A DNA stretch of 64,000 nucleotides from Glossina fuscipes (Eukaryota; Arthropoda; Insecta; Diptera; Glossinidae). Position numbers and translations under genes: made by a program. The DNA lies in assembly GCF_014805625.2 (NCBI RefSeq), contig NW_023998439.1:774846-838845 (forward strand). The letters are read 5' to 3'. Shown piece by piece: positions 11,581-24,411 of this stretch. Position 1 is the first letter of the stretch, and each line of letters starts with the position of its first letter. Under the pieces are notes generated by a model. The model was not told where the DNA came from, searched no databases, and saw nothing but the letters and a program-made list of their open reading frames with translations.

Positions 11581-11600
11581 ATTATGGGCATGCCCATAAT
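11581..11600. other. perfect 20-bp palindrome
   Basis: ATTATGGGCATGCCCATAAT equals its own reverse complement over all 20 bases. It could be a binding site for a dimeric protein, an element end, or chance. Nothing nearby settles which. Confidence 0.8.
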
Positions 11601-14600
11601 TTCTCAGTTGGCGCAATCAAGCAATTATATCGAGTTGTAAATTATTTATAATATTTTCAAATTTTTTTTTAACGCGCTTCTTTTGCAACGGAAATGGAGA
11701 ATTTCAAATCTGGATGTGTTTGCTCACTCTTTAACTTTCCCACCACTTTTTCCGGGATAAGAAGGATTAGATAATCCTAACAAATATTTATGCCTTACCA
11801 TTTGAGAGAAAGTGCCATAATCAAATTTGTTTCCTGACTGATTCAAAATGGGCGTGGCAGGCTATATAAGCAACGAATTTTTACATAAATCTATTAATTT
11901 TTGTTGTCCTATTGTTATAACTTATTATATTTTTTTCTTTTGCCACTTGTGAGGGTAAGGGGTTAATGTTCTTTAGGGCTAATGCGTTTTTTTTTTATCA
12001 AAGAAAGAGTTGCATTCAAAAAAAAAAAAAATTAATTTGCCGCTCAATAAGTTCCAGCATTAAGTGAAAAAGTACACTTTCTTTTTCGCAAAATGCGAAT
12101 TCGACAGACTCCTTTAAGTATAATACAATCATTTTTATGAAAGAATATTGTCAAGGCCATCAAAATGTGTTTTTTTCATCTTTTAAATTCAAACTTTTTC
12201 CTTGGGCCCACTTTTCTGATATTTGTATATAGATAACAATCGCTGGTGACCAAATTTGGAGAATGTGATGAACGCGCGATAGAAAGTTGAACAGCGTATC
12301 ACGAATTTTTGGTCGGCTTATGGCACGAACGAAAAGTGTTTTAGTGAAAGCGAACATTTTCCCGCCATTTGGAATAACTTTTCCTTTTACTTTAATCGAC
12401 CCAAAATATATCGATTTTCCTAATTACATTCTTCTTCTTCTTTCTTCTAACTTTCCACACTATGCAAAGGAAAGGAGAACCTTTTGCATTCAAAAATACC
12501 AAGAACTAAATCTTTCCAGCTAACGCTACGGTCATTATCGTTTTTCACGCCATTCACTACGTCCTTTCAGTTCAGCAGTGCCAATTATGCTACGCTGCAT
12601 AAAAAAGAGCTTCTTGTTATGGTGAAACAGCTTCCAAGCACTTTCCGGTTCAGTAATACATCGACGCTCTATTTCTACTGTGAATAAATTTGATGTACAT
12701 TTGGGAAATAGATTTCTCATGGCCTAGTTTTAGAAGAAAAGAACAAATTTGAAATTTTTAGGATATCAGTTATCTCTAGTAACTTAATTTCCAGATTATC
12801 GAGAATATCTAATATTATTCACTCGTATAAGCACTTTTCTTTTCGTCGGAGAAGAGCTGCCATACCACGTTCTAAGCAAATGTTAAGGTTGAATAGTATT
12901 TTTCTCTATCAAAAAGCAATGTTTAATTCACGTAGGTGCTTTAAATTCTCCCATTGTTATGGGATATAACAAACATGGCGCTTCTGCAATCAACTCCCTA
13001 AGTCGTATCCTAATGATCAAATTGACATTAAATTTTGGCAGGCTTCGTTTGACGATCTGTATATTTAAACATAATATGGACTTTTTGCTGAGTGATTTAT
13101 GAGTCAGCCCCGGGACTTATTGATCGATCGGTTAAATGCAAATATAAATATCTGGCAAATTTCACTCATAAAAACACACACACACACACATATCTATGTA
13201 CATATATATCTATATATACATATATCTGGAGGCTGAAGTGCATTCATTATAACAAATAATACAAAATCTTTGATTCATCTTGAGGCAAAATATGCCTACA
13301 GCTGTACTCTTGAATTAATAAGGGAAATTCATAATATGTTTACTATCGTAATAGTATTAATACGATATGATAATATAGGAAAGCAGATGATTTGATAAGC
13401 AATATGTAAATTTTTCATTTTTTGTGGAATAATAAACTTAATACATCTTGATATGATTGTAGGGAATAAAAAAAAAAAAAAAAAAAAAACGATTTCAACA
13501 CATACAAACATTCTTGCAGATACGACAAATACCTAGTCTACCTACATATGTTTAGTTAGTTATAAAAGAGACATCGACTGAAAGACAGACGGATAGAGCA
13601 ATTTGATGATTTCATGTGTCATAATGTGAATATACGTGTACAGTCAGTCTTCTTCTTCTGTTTGGGAGTGTTTGTCAATGCACAATGAATCCTTTGAGTT
13701 CCCATAACAGTTGTGAAACGCACACATGCATACAGTTTTTTCTTTTCTTTTTTTTTTTCTGCTTTCGAATCTTTTTCCTAACTAAGTTTTGCATAAAGAC
13801 TTTGTGGTAATAAAAGAAAGAAATAAAAAATAGTAAAGCAAAAGTTTCGGGTTTAAACGAACCTTAAACCCTTTCCAATAGTAATTGGAGTGAATATAAG
13901 GCAAAGATAAGCAAATCTGGATAGCGATGTACTTTGAAATTCTTTATTAAAATAAAAATTGATTTATCTGCAATTCAATAATTAGTCTCTCATTCAAATA
14001 AAACTGAAATAGGTAAGCAAAAAAAAAAAGAAGAAAAACAAATAGAAAAAGAGAAAATAATTCATCCATCAAGCGTAGTATAGGGACAAATATTATCTTT
14101 TCCTTTCAAACCTGTATGAAAGCTTCTTTTCATATCAATGAATTTATAATGAATTTTTCTAATATGTATATGAATGTAATTAAATGATTTTATGCACCTT
14201 TGAGTGTACTGCGGCCGGTACATTTGAAATTGTAAAATAAATTTAAATTAAGAATTTTTGTAAAAAAATTTCAGTTTATTCGAGTGCGTACATAATCCAT
14301 TGTATATTAATTAATTAATGCCTGCTTTCTAAGTAATACCTACAGTTTCTTTGACGTATTTATAGATGGCCTCAGGGAATTTTTAGAGAACACGTAGCAA
14401 ATGTTAAACTACAATTACACTCAATCTTAAAAAGGATTTTGATGGTATCCCACAGCGTTGCATACTTACATGTATGCTCAACTTACTGCAAATTAAATTC
14501 TGGTGGGCATTATTGTCAATGACGAGCCATAAAACAATACTCAAAATAACACTTTTGTGAAAACACAACTTTCAAGCTGAGGAAAACTTTTAAATTTAGT

Positions 14601-15259
14601 CTAAGTCATTTAGTGTAAGCCAAAGTCCTCTTCGTACTGTAGAGCACAAAATCTAGGTAAAAAAATACTTTTTTTAATGCGACTAAGACAGGCGTTGCAG
14701 TTATATTAAATGTCATTCGAAGATTAGACAGGTGACTTCGAATTAGATTGGAAAATTTGGCAGGCAAGGGCGGTAATGTTGAAAACCGATTCTCTTTTGT
14801 AAAATTGATACTAAAATTAATGATTTCCACAATAAGAAATAGTTAATAATAGTGAAAAGGATATGCGTGAACAATATGTACAGTGATGTGTTAAATGTAA
14901 ACGTGTAAACAATTAACTCACAGACGTGTAGGCAGGAGAGGATTACATATAGTGATCCACCCTAGTTAGTCCTTATCATTCAGGCATTCAGACTGTAGTC
15001 CAGCTCTTCCATAATAAGATAACTCGCTCCGTGTTGTACAGATTCATCTTGTACGAGTCAATCATCGCCTAAAGCGATTACATTTAAAATAACTTCCTTT
15101 AGTAATTGTCCTCAGCCTTTGACTTTAAGACGGACAGAGTAACTGTTACAAGCAAGCATGGATAAATTCATTTCTTTAGCACTAACATATACAATTTGCA
15201 AGTTTTTTTCCTAATTTTTACGGGACACTGTACTCACTAGGTACAGCTAGGTGTACGTA

Positions 15260-15526
15260 CAGGTAAATACATTTAGGTAAAACCTATAGGTTGATTATAT
15301 ATCGCAAATGCATATTTGAAAAAGGATATGCCGACGTAATTTTGCGTAGATGCAGGTAACTTAATTTCGGTAGCTTATGTATCACAAACACAAATTTGAA
15401 AAAGGATAGACCGATGTAATTTTGCGTAGATACAGGAAACAACGTTTAGGTAAAATCTGCAGGTTTGCTTATATATCACAAACACAAATTTGAAAAAGTA
15501 TATGCCATCGTAATTTTACGTAGGAA
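15260..15526. repeat. tandem repeat, three units of 80-94 bp
   Basis: Units start at 15260, 15353 and 15433, each with CAGG(T/A)AA. Each contains a shared body: ATATATCRCAAA or TATCACAAACACAAA, then TTTGAAAAAG, then a segment ending TAATTTTRCGTAG. The middle unit lacks part of the TTTAGGTAAAAYCT segment. Confidence 0.85.
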
Positions 15527-16428
15527 TAGTTGTTGTTATAATACAGAAACCTTTCAATAAAAGATAACTAAGCAATTACAAGATTTCTGCTGTTGGTACG
15601 TAAACCTATAGGGCCTTTTAGCTAAACGTCCTTAAGTGCTAATAAACAAGAATTGGACCCTAAATTCTGTCCATGAATAAAATTCAAAGGTCGGATCAAT
15701 ACCATTTCTCAGCAGAATAAGAAGAGAAGAGAAAGGATAGTTGAAGGGCGAGAGTGAGGGAGAAAACCAACATCTACTAAAACAACCCCTTTATTAATAT
15801 TTATCTAGTCAGCCTTCTGTGCATATTTTCTTATCTTAGACATATTAGATGCAGTGCATTTATTGCATACCTCCTGATTCGTGACTTTCCAAATCTGTTA
15901 CGCATTACGCATTATCCTGTAGCGAAATTCTGGTAGACATGTTTCCAAATACTTAAATTCTAAGCTGAATTTCATGCCGATAATTAAAAAAAAAATGCAT
16001 TTTTTATTCTAGTGTGTGACGTCATCTTATGAGAACATATGGACTCCATATAGGGAAAATGACGTAAATGAAATCATTTGCTGACTTGCAAAGTTTCACC
16101 TCCATCTCGAAGTAATAACGCTGCTGCTAATACGAATCTAACTGAAAGATGTTTTACTTATGGGATTTTTTTCGATTTTCGACAAGGGCTTATATACATA
16201 AAGATATAATATCTATCATTTTGATTATAATGAACAATAATTAAAGGAAAGTAGATAAACAGATAAATTGAAATTAAAAAAAAAAAATAAATACGTTAAA
16301 TATGCAAACTCTTTAATTGAATAACAATTTCGAATAATTATTGGAAAATGAAAAAAAAAACAAGGTAAAAAAATCTTTTCTCTTGAATATAATTACCTAT
16401 GCATTCCTCTTCACTACATGCATTACTG

Positions 16429-16482
16429 TTATTATTATCATCGTTATCATCATCATCATCGTCGTCATCATCATCATCATTA
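16429..16482 (+). repeat. (ATC)n microsatellite with CGT variants
   Basis: About 18 trinucleotides, mostly ATC/CAT with GTC and TTA interruptions. Confidence 0.95.
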
Positions 16483-17310
16483 TGATTGTTATGTAGAAAA
16501 ATTTTCAATTAAATTTATCCATAATTGATAAGTGGATGTTGTTCAATTTGTTTGTAACACATATTTTAAATTTTTAATGAAAACAACAAATGCAACAAAT
16601 TGAACATTTACAATAGAAAAATACCTACACACAGTCAATAACATACGTTGATATGTATACGTGCATGTTCATTACAAGCAGACATCAGTTAGCATATGCA
16701 TATATGTAGCTCTTTATTATTTACATACATAAATACTTATTGATTTGATGTTTATACAATCATATACATACGCATGCATACACACACGTAGATACGAATA
16801 TATTGTATGTATAGACTGAAGGTATCAATTAAAATTTTACAGTCATTAAAATTGACATGTGGCGGCTTTAACTATAAACACGCCATCCACTGCCTTCAGT
16901 CGTATCAAGAGCATTTATTTTACATATATATATATATTGTGGAAAAGCTTTATAAACAAATTTTAATTAGACCACCAATATAGTCGAACAATAAACACAG
17001 TAAGAGTGTCGAGCCGACGACAGCGACATTATTCTCTGTCTACTCCTCTGTTTTTTTTTTTTTTTCCTTTTTTTGATATTACGCTCAGAGTTAAGTGTTG
17101 AACAGAAACGTTTGCACGCGTTATATGTGTATGTGTATGTTTTATTAAAGAGTGTTTTAATTTAACAAAGATTACTCCGTAAATCATTTAGAATACATCC
17201 ATACATAATATAAATAAATATGCATGCGTACGTTTTAATTCTACTGCAGCATAAAACAGGTGTTTGCGGTCAATTTTCGGTTTTAAATGGACTACAGACG
17301 TAACGAAAAC

Positions 17311-17336
17311 ACCAACAACAACAACAACAACAACAA
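17311..17336 (+). repeat. (CAA)n microsatellite
   Basis: About eight CAA triplets followed by AGAGCAGCAAC. Such tracts are common in fly non-coding DNA. Confidence 0.95.
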
Positions 17337-18080
17337 GAGCAGCAACTGCAATCATTTTCATGTCTGGATAATTTTCAACTCTTTATTTTTCTTGTCTACC
17401 TTGTTGTTCGTCCGGCAGTCTGCGTTTGCATAAAACTATTAATGAAAATATAATTAAGTGTATGTGTGAAATGTTAATATATATAAGTGGGACGAGGATT
17501 AAAATGCATATATTTATATGCCGTTGTACGCTCAAGTACATATTTCATAGTTGAGCGAGGAAAATTTATCAGCTTGATATCTTGATATTGTGCCAACTGG
17601 ACTTTGGAAAAAAGTTATCTAATAATTCAACTTCAACTAGTTATAAACATTATCGATGATTCTGTTTTATTTGACGAGCGATAAATTGTTTATTCCATGT
17701 TGTTGATTGCATAGCCATTTGGTATGCTTGACAGTTGACCTCATATATACGTAAGCGCCGGTAGCTACTCGTCAGTACCTTAGATAACCTATCATTTAAA
17801 CATATTATCCTTTATGCTTGCGTTGCAGGTAATTTTTCAATATTATATGTAGGCAAAATTGTTTTATTTTGGAAGGTAGCAAAAATTGTAGCCAGCGATT
17901 ACTATGGGTAAACAAATGGGAAATACCAGGGGACATAACCATTAAATTCAACGATTTTGACCTTTCTCTCACATAGTTCTCTCAACAGTTATCCACTTAA
18001 TATTATTGATTTAGTCGGCGCACATCAACGCTAATCGTGGAGCGCACAAAATTCTTCTTCTTCCAAATTTATTACTTTTA

Positions 18081-18480
18081 GTGTTTATTTGCAGAAATCA
18101 GCTGCCGAAGCCCAACAAACACGTTCAAAGGGTTATGGTAATGCTGCTCCATCATATCCCAATTGTCGGTTTTGGGTTCAACGCTTTGCAAGAAGCCACA
18201 CGAATTGACTAAATATGCCATTTTTTGGCCACTTGTTGCAAGAGTTGTCCAGGATATACTGTTGCAGCTCGCAAGGAAAGTTCTGCTACATCCAGCGTAC
18301 TCACCAAACATGGCGCTTCCTGTTTATTACTTGTTCAGATCGGGTGCGGTTCCGCAAAGTTGAAGAAGTGCGAAAATAGCTCGCTGCCAAACTGATATCG
18401 TTCCTTCGACACGGTATTGACATGCTTCCAGATAGACGGGAAAAATATGTGGAAAATGATTGGAAATATTTTGATTGTAC
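18081..18480 (+). pseudogene. mariner transposase pseudogene, internally deleted
   Basis: The first block (from 18092) reads QKSAAEAQQTRSKGYGNAAP then NCRFWVQRF, matching the N-terminal DNA-binding helix-turn-helix region of mariner transposases. With no catalytic core between, the sequence passes to the C-terminal part in another frame: VARVVQDILLQLARKVLLHP, then AYSPNMALPVYYLFRS, then VEEVRK and GIDMLPDRREKYVENDWKYF. A normal transposase is about 340-350 residues, so well over half is missing. The third catalytic aspartate of the mariner DD34D triad lies in the usual YSPDLAP motif and here is Asn (YSPNMAL). Where the second catalytic motif (HxDNARPH) should stand only a degraded trace remains. 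No TIRs were found beside it. Confidence 0.85.
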
Positions 18481-18954
18481 CAACTTTTCTCAAGTGGAAC
18501 AGATCCAAAATAAAACCATTTAATCTCTTCACACAAATACACACACACACGCGCATACCCACGTTCTTGCCAAATAAGTTTCTATTCGGATAGCGTTCCA
18601 CCCGCAGTCAAGAAAACAAATTAGAGTAGTAATAATTAAGCTTGAAGCGTAGCGGGAGCCAATGATTCATCCTGACCTTTATAAAACTTTCTTCGTAGTT
18701 CTGTTTTACAATGTATTTGCGTAGAACAAGAAGAAATTACTCATTTTTCTCAATTTCAATCCTTTCTTTTGTTCGATTTTTTAGTTAAGGATCATAGAAT
18801 TTGAAGACAGTGTATTAAAAAAAGCTAATCGACTAAAAACCGAATAATTAAACGCACAAAATTTGCTGCAATACATCACTGATTTAGTTCGGTGGAGAAC
18901 GTATAGATATCGCGATCGTGACTTATGTGAAGGAAGGGTCACTAACACAACGGT

Positions 18955-19020
18955 ACTATGTAAAACTCATACGAATTAGCCAATAGTCATCCTATGAACT
19001 TATTGAGCGAAGTTTTACAT
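18955..19020 (-). repeat. half-copy of the 4984-5133 TIR element
   Basis: The minus strand reads CTCAATAAGTTCATAGGATG, then ATTCGTATGA, as in the left arm of 4984-5133 (CTCAATAAGTTGATAGGATG, then AATCCGTATGA). A block of about 20 bases is absent here. It lies 475 bp beyond the mariner pseudogene and could be that element's displaced end or an independent insertion. Confidence 0.5.
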
Positions 19021-19024
19021 GCAT

Positions 19025-20150
19025 TTACAACTTAAAACTAATTAAGTAGACAGAGATTATCTTTGTAAAGCGTATTTAAAATAAAGTGTTGCTAAACTAA
19101 CGCTAGTGTATAGCTCAAGTGAACTCCTTCGGAAAGTAAATGAACGCAAAAAGTATCTAATATATGCGCATATTTTGTAGATAATAACAATTCTCTACGC
19201 ACTTTCTCTAGGTACATGGTTTAAGTAAAATGTAAAAATTAAAAAAAAAAGGAAAAACACAAAAAGAAAGAAACTTTTGTTATGCATATGAAGATGCCGT
19301 TTAAACTTAAACTAACATCAAAGCAAGTAAAGACTTTCTTTCCCCTTTCAAGTATCGTGGTAGTATTTACAAGCAACTTACTTGCATACCTGAATATTCG
19401 TTTTTACTATTCTATCTGTGTGTAAATATATGTGCTTCTAGAAAAATAAATAAAAAAATACAGACAAAAAATAAATATGAAAAAAAAAAAAAAGAAAATA
19501 TTACATTTCTTGTTAGTTACTATCAGCGACCGCAGACGCAGCAATAAACGTTGATTACTTTTTGTTTCCCGATGTCTGGTTTTAATATTAACTCGTGCTC
19601 CGACTTTGGTGCTTTTCTTTCAACTTCTTTCAACGCACTTACCAATAAAGTGATGATGCTTGTTACAATTGCTTTTTTTTCTCTCGTTTTTGCATTTTTT
19701 TCAAACCCTTTTGGCATTTGGTTTGTTTAATTTGTACAACATTTTTTGCGAATATCAGCAAACACTTACTAAATTAGTGCCTTTCGGTCAGAGAGTATGA
19801 CTTTTAAAATAGTTTCGAAAGTTTCTTTGCTATTGGTGCCGCACAGATGGACATCAAAAAAAATAAATAAGAAATCTATGTTCGCCTTGGAGCCGATAAT
19901 TTGTTGCCTAAGATATCGAAGCAATAGGTAAAAACTAAAAAATATTTAATTAATTGTGTGCGTGTGCGTTCAGATTCAAATTCCAACTCAGTTCCATTTA
20001 TCTACATTTGGTTCAGTTTGGCCTCGGTTGAAGCTTCTCGTCTACTGGAGATGCGTTTGTAATCGTATCACATTCCATTCTATTCTGAAGTTCTAGTTAA
20101 TTTCGTTAAATAGTTTTTAAAAATTAACGTTATGCCCTTCACGCCCATTT
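19025..20150. other. non-coding stretch, no gene seen
   Basis: AT-rich with poly-A segments around 19470-19500. No family recognised on either strand. Confidence 0.55.
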
Positions 20151-20154
20151 TTAA

Positions 20155-20580
20155 GTTTCATTTGTGACCATGTGTGATTAAAAGTGTTTAGTCGGTTACC
20201 AACTTTCTATCTAACACTTTCCCATTAATGGCCTTCCACTAAGATGGGACAGTCTAATTCCCGGACGGTAAACGGGACGGGCCGGTAAAGGTAACCTTAT
20301 GCGGATCGAGATTCTACGCACCCTATATAAGTCTTCTGAAGAATATTTGTTCGCCTATTGCAAAAGAAAAGGAAAATTACGCTTAGGACCAGACCATTCC
20401 AACCTTCTTCTATCTGTCGATTAAAAATATTTAGTCAGTTTTCTGGTTTCTATTTAAATTTCTACAATTGAAAGCATTTCACTAACATGTGACACTTAAA
20501 CGGACGGATGGACGGACAAGCCAATTAAGAATCTTATGCGTATCGAAAAGATATGCAACTTACGTAGACTCTGAACCATG
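20155..20580 (-). repeat. two tandem mini-me-like copies, reverse orientation
   Basis: Two related blocks of about 175 bp lie about 250 bp apart. Both contain GATTAAAARTRTTTAGTC, then ACTAAGATGGGAC or ACTAACATGTGAC, a GGACGG-rich tract, then CTTATGCGKATCGA. On the minus strand this reads as GATC/GATACGCATAA, then GTCCGTCCATCCGTCC, the order of a mini-me core and its GTCY tract. Confidence 0.5.
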
Positions 20581-20589
20581 TTTTTTATT

Positions 20590-23140
20590 GCTTATTTTTT
20601 ATGCTCATTCAGTGATGGAAGCGGAATTTATATTTTTCATAGAAAATAGATTCAACGATTTTTACTCTGCATTTTATCTTAGGGGTTTACAACTTTTTAT
20701 ATGCCTGGAATAAGCATCACTTTTACAGTCTTATAGGAAATGTGCAGAAAGTTGTATACACATATATCAAAAATTTTCCAAAAGATTTTGTGTCGTTTGT
20801 CTATGTATATGCTGTAGTAATCGGGAAAGTGTTTTTAATTGTGCTAAATATAACTTGATTTTGCCCTTAAAAAGATTTGCGTAACTCGGAGTGATTATGT
20901 TCAGAGAAAGATAGACTGAATTCATAACATAATGAGCAAAAATTGCCCATAAGTCTGATAGTTTGATAAGAGTTGTAATAAATTTGTATTAATTTTCATA
21001 CATTTATAGCATAAGTATGTGTGTGACCAACTACTAATGTTGTGATAAATTAATAAAAAATACTAATCAAAAGCATTTATCTAATTGCCAAGCGCTTGTT
21101 CTAATGATTTTATATACATTTTGAAATAATAATAATTTGCCTTATTTGTATTCTCTAATTAAGCATAAAACATGGTACGAACGATATGAATACAAAAAGA
21201 AAAACCAAAAAAATTGTGGAAAATGTAATCGATGTAAATGACACACTTTACACCTTTAACACATTTCACCATTTATATCCCACAATGATGAATATATTAA
21301 ATTTACACAACTGATTATACGAACTGTAGGACTAGGGGAAATATTTTCATTATAGATAATTATAAAAATTATGAAAAAATATAAACTTAACATTTTGTAA
21401 TTTAAGTTGATTTTAAAACGCCTTCATAAGGGTGCACTAATTGTGCGAGGGAGGATCTTCGATGATGTTTGATGAGGATAAGAATTAATCACTTTTATTA
21501 AATATTCGATCATTTTAAGCTCATTGCTTTCCCTGGTTATGCCTACTTTTGTAGAACAAAATCCTAAAGAGTAACTAATGTACATAAAACCGCTGATAAT
21601 GTGTAATAAATATTATTTAGTATAATATTACTAGATAGTGGTAGGATCGGGTATTTGTGAACATCTAGAAAATGTACTGCAATACGGAAAGGACGAGTTT
21701 AACACTGCTTTACACTGGACATTCGAAGAAATTCACAATCATAAACGCGATTCTAGCAGTCGGACGGATAGGCAGAAGAAGAAATAAGGCTAAATTAATT
21801 TTGCCGTTCCAGCTACCCAAGAGGTCATCCGCTGCCGTTTGTATTATATTTAATATTCAGCTAATTATAGGCTAAATAATCCATATACAAAGGTAAAATG
21901 GTGATTAATACGGGATTATTTATCCAGTTAAAGTTTTATCCTCTTTTTTTATAGTAAAAAAGAGCATTCAAGATTTTTTTGTGTTAGGAGACGTAAGACA
22001 GGATGAGCAGATAAAAGATTTTCGTTATTAAAATTTTTTGGGAGAACTTTTTAATGTTTCTTAATCACTCCTTAGCTCTCCGTGAAAATTACGATTTCAT
22101 ATGTTAAACGTTTTCAATACAAAGTTAATATATTTAAAAAAATCATACACAATCAGCAAAACATCACTTACCAAACATTTCCATATTGAATAACTTTTGA
22201 TTTTTTCCCAGAGAGTTTCACTTCAATTTTTCATTACATGCCAAAAGGAATATAAAACTTTTAAAAAAACTTGTATACGTTTTGGGCTATCACTTTTCAA
22301 ATTCACGTAATTATTATATATATAAAACCATGCAATTTTTTTACTTAACAATTGAAAAGCGACGCGTTGAACTTGATTTTAATAAATAACCATTATGCAA
22401 TGCCATTTAATAATTTTTTAAGTAAATATTTCCCTTTGTTGCTTTATCGGCTCAACCCATAATGTACATAGAAAAAAAGAAAATCAATAAGGTTTATTTA
22501 ATCTTGTTACGCGTTTCTAATCTGCCAACTGCTCAGAAAACATCATAAAGCTGATGAATCCATTTTGAAGCTTATAAGAATATTTTTATATTTTCCTATT
22601 ATAAATAGCAAGAGGAAGAGAGGCATGATTTTATCATGAATTTCTTCTTAATATATTCGATAGTTGATAAAAAATGATGCAAAAATTCCTCTCTTCATTT
22701 CATCTAATAGATTCTCGGTATTTAGCGAAGTGCGCCGAACAAGAAAACCCGATTGTCCAAATGTTACGATTTTTGTATTTATTTCATAAAAGCAATTCAT
22801 TTGAAGTGAATAACTACAAAATAAACGATTTAACCACTTTTTAAATATATTATATATATGTATTATAAATATATTATTTTCAATTATTTTCTCAATCAAT
22901 ATTATTTTTTTTTTAATATAATAACTTTATCATTAATCTCACTACACACCTTATTCCCCCTTAGCTTGCAAATTAAATGAATTTTCTATCATTTAATGTG
23001 AGCATCACTTGTTAAAATTTTATCAAGTAAAAAGGAATGAGAAAAAAATCTTTGAAATCTCATTAAACTCTCTTGGCGAGGGTAGGAGAGAAGAGAAAAG
23101 TATGAAATCCAGTGCAGGTTTTTTTTTATGGATATTGGAA
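20590..23140. other. non-coding stretch with one coding-like patch
   Basis: Mostly AT-rich with no gene. At 21660-21790 one plus-strand frame reads EHLENVLQYGKDEF and ALHWTFEEIHNHKRD, which looks coding-like, but it has no start or recognisable family and stops soon after. Confidence 0.45.
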
Positions 23141-23220
23141 ATTATAGATTAGCAAGAAAAAAAATATTTTTTTCTTTCCGTTCGCATATTCTAAAAAGTT
23201 TTAAATGTTCATTTTGTTAT

Positions 23221-24410
23221 AGTTTGCAAATAAGTTAAAGAAAAATATATTGGTAATAATCAAACATATATCTTATTTTCTTTCTTTCTCCGTTCGCATT
23301 TAATTCGAATAAGTTTTAACTGTTCTTTTGTCAGCAACAAACATGCATGACTCTATTAATAATAAAACCAAAAGCAATTGAAAGAAACCATACACACTAA
23401 CACTTATTACAAGGGGGCGAAAAGAATTTGTTGTATTATTTTACTTACGCCACGTTTTGCAGTCATAGCAAAAAATGTAGGTATACATAGAAAGAGACTG
23501 TCTTCACCCCGTTGATCTCTTTCAAACATCTTCAAAGTGAGAGTTAATAGATGTTTTACTCTCTGAAAGGGCTTAAAATTGCCGAAATATTCACACAAGA
23601 ATGTTAGAAAATTTCTAATTAGTTCTTTTCGCGATTGCCTGTGGGGTGGGCAGCTCTTTACGCGTAACGGTGTGTAATAATGCAATAATATTTCAAAAAT
23701 TCTTTCATTATTTTGTATATCGGCGCATTAAATACCAATAGTATTTACCAATGGTATAATTTCTTTTAAAACGAATTTGTAAAACATTAATTGAACAATT
23801 TGTTATTGTTTGCAAGTAAGTGAAAAGAAAAAATGTTCGTAATAATCAAAAATATATCTTATTTTCTATCTCTTTCCGTTCGCATTTAAATCCGAAAGTT
23901 TTTAATGTTGCCTTGTCAGGAATAAACATGCATGACTCTACTAATAGTAAAAGCAAAAACAATTGAATGAAAGCATATACATTTACACTTATTACGAGGG
24001 AGAGAAAAGAACTTGAACTATTTTACGTACGGCACTTTTGTTGCATATTAAAAAACGTACGTATACATAAAAAAGCCTCTCTTCATCCTGTCGATCTCTT
24101 TCAAACATCTTCAAAATGATAGTTAACAGATGTTTTACTCTCTAAAAATATTTAAATTTGCCGAAATATTCACACAAGAATGTTAGAAAATTTCTATTTA
24201 GTTCTTTTCGCGATTGCTTGTGATGTGAGCAGCTCTTTACGCGTAACTGGGTGTAGTAATATTTAAAAAATTCTTTTATTGTTTTGTATATCGGTGCGTT
24301 AATTACCAGTAGTATTTACCAATAATATAATTTCTTTTAAAGCGAATTTTTAGAGGATTAAGTGAAAAATTTGTTATAGTTTGCAAGTAAGTGAAAGGAA
24401 AAAATATATT
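23221..24410. repeat. tandem duplication, units of about 586 and 571 bp plus partial copies
   Basis: Unit 1 spans 23221-23806 and unit 2 spans 23807-24377. Both begin AGTTTGCAARTAAGT-like, and both contain CATGCATGACTCTA, GATCTCTTTCAAACATCTTC, AGATGTTTTACTCTCT and ATTCACACAAGAATGTTAG in the same order. A third unit starts at 24378 and is lost after about 30 bases. Upstream at about 23173-23220 an internally deleted partial unit reads CCGTTCGCATATTC and TTATAGTTTGC. No coding sequence is conserved between units. Confidence 0.9.
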
Positions 24411-24411
24411 A

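Larger units (their letters stand above)
9090..15235. other. long non-coding stretch with many microsatellites
   Basis: No gene is supported across about 6 kb. It holds (TA)n tracts at 9749-9773, 10198-10219 and 10987-11014, an (ATTC)n array at 10909-10951, (CA)n at 13174-13190, a G run with a GC-only tail at 10486-10516, and a perfect 20-bp palindrome at 11581-11600. Frames near 12160-12720 and 14606-14830 have some amino-acid complexity but are open on both strands and unrecognised. Confidence 0.55.
15530..18075. other. non-coding stretch, no gene seen
   Basis: AT-rich sequence with a (CAT)n-type microsatellite at 16429-16482 and a (CAA)n array at 17311-17336. No recognisable coding sequence on either strand. 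Confidence 0.6.
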
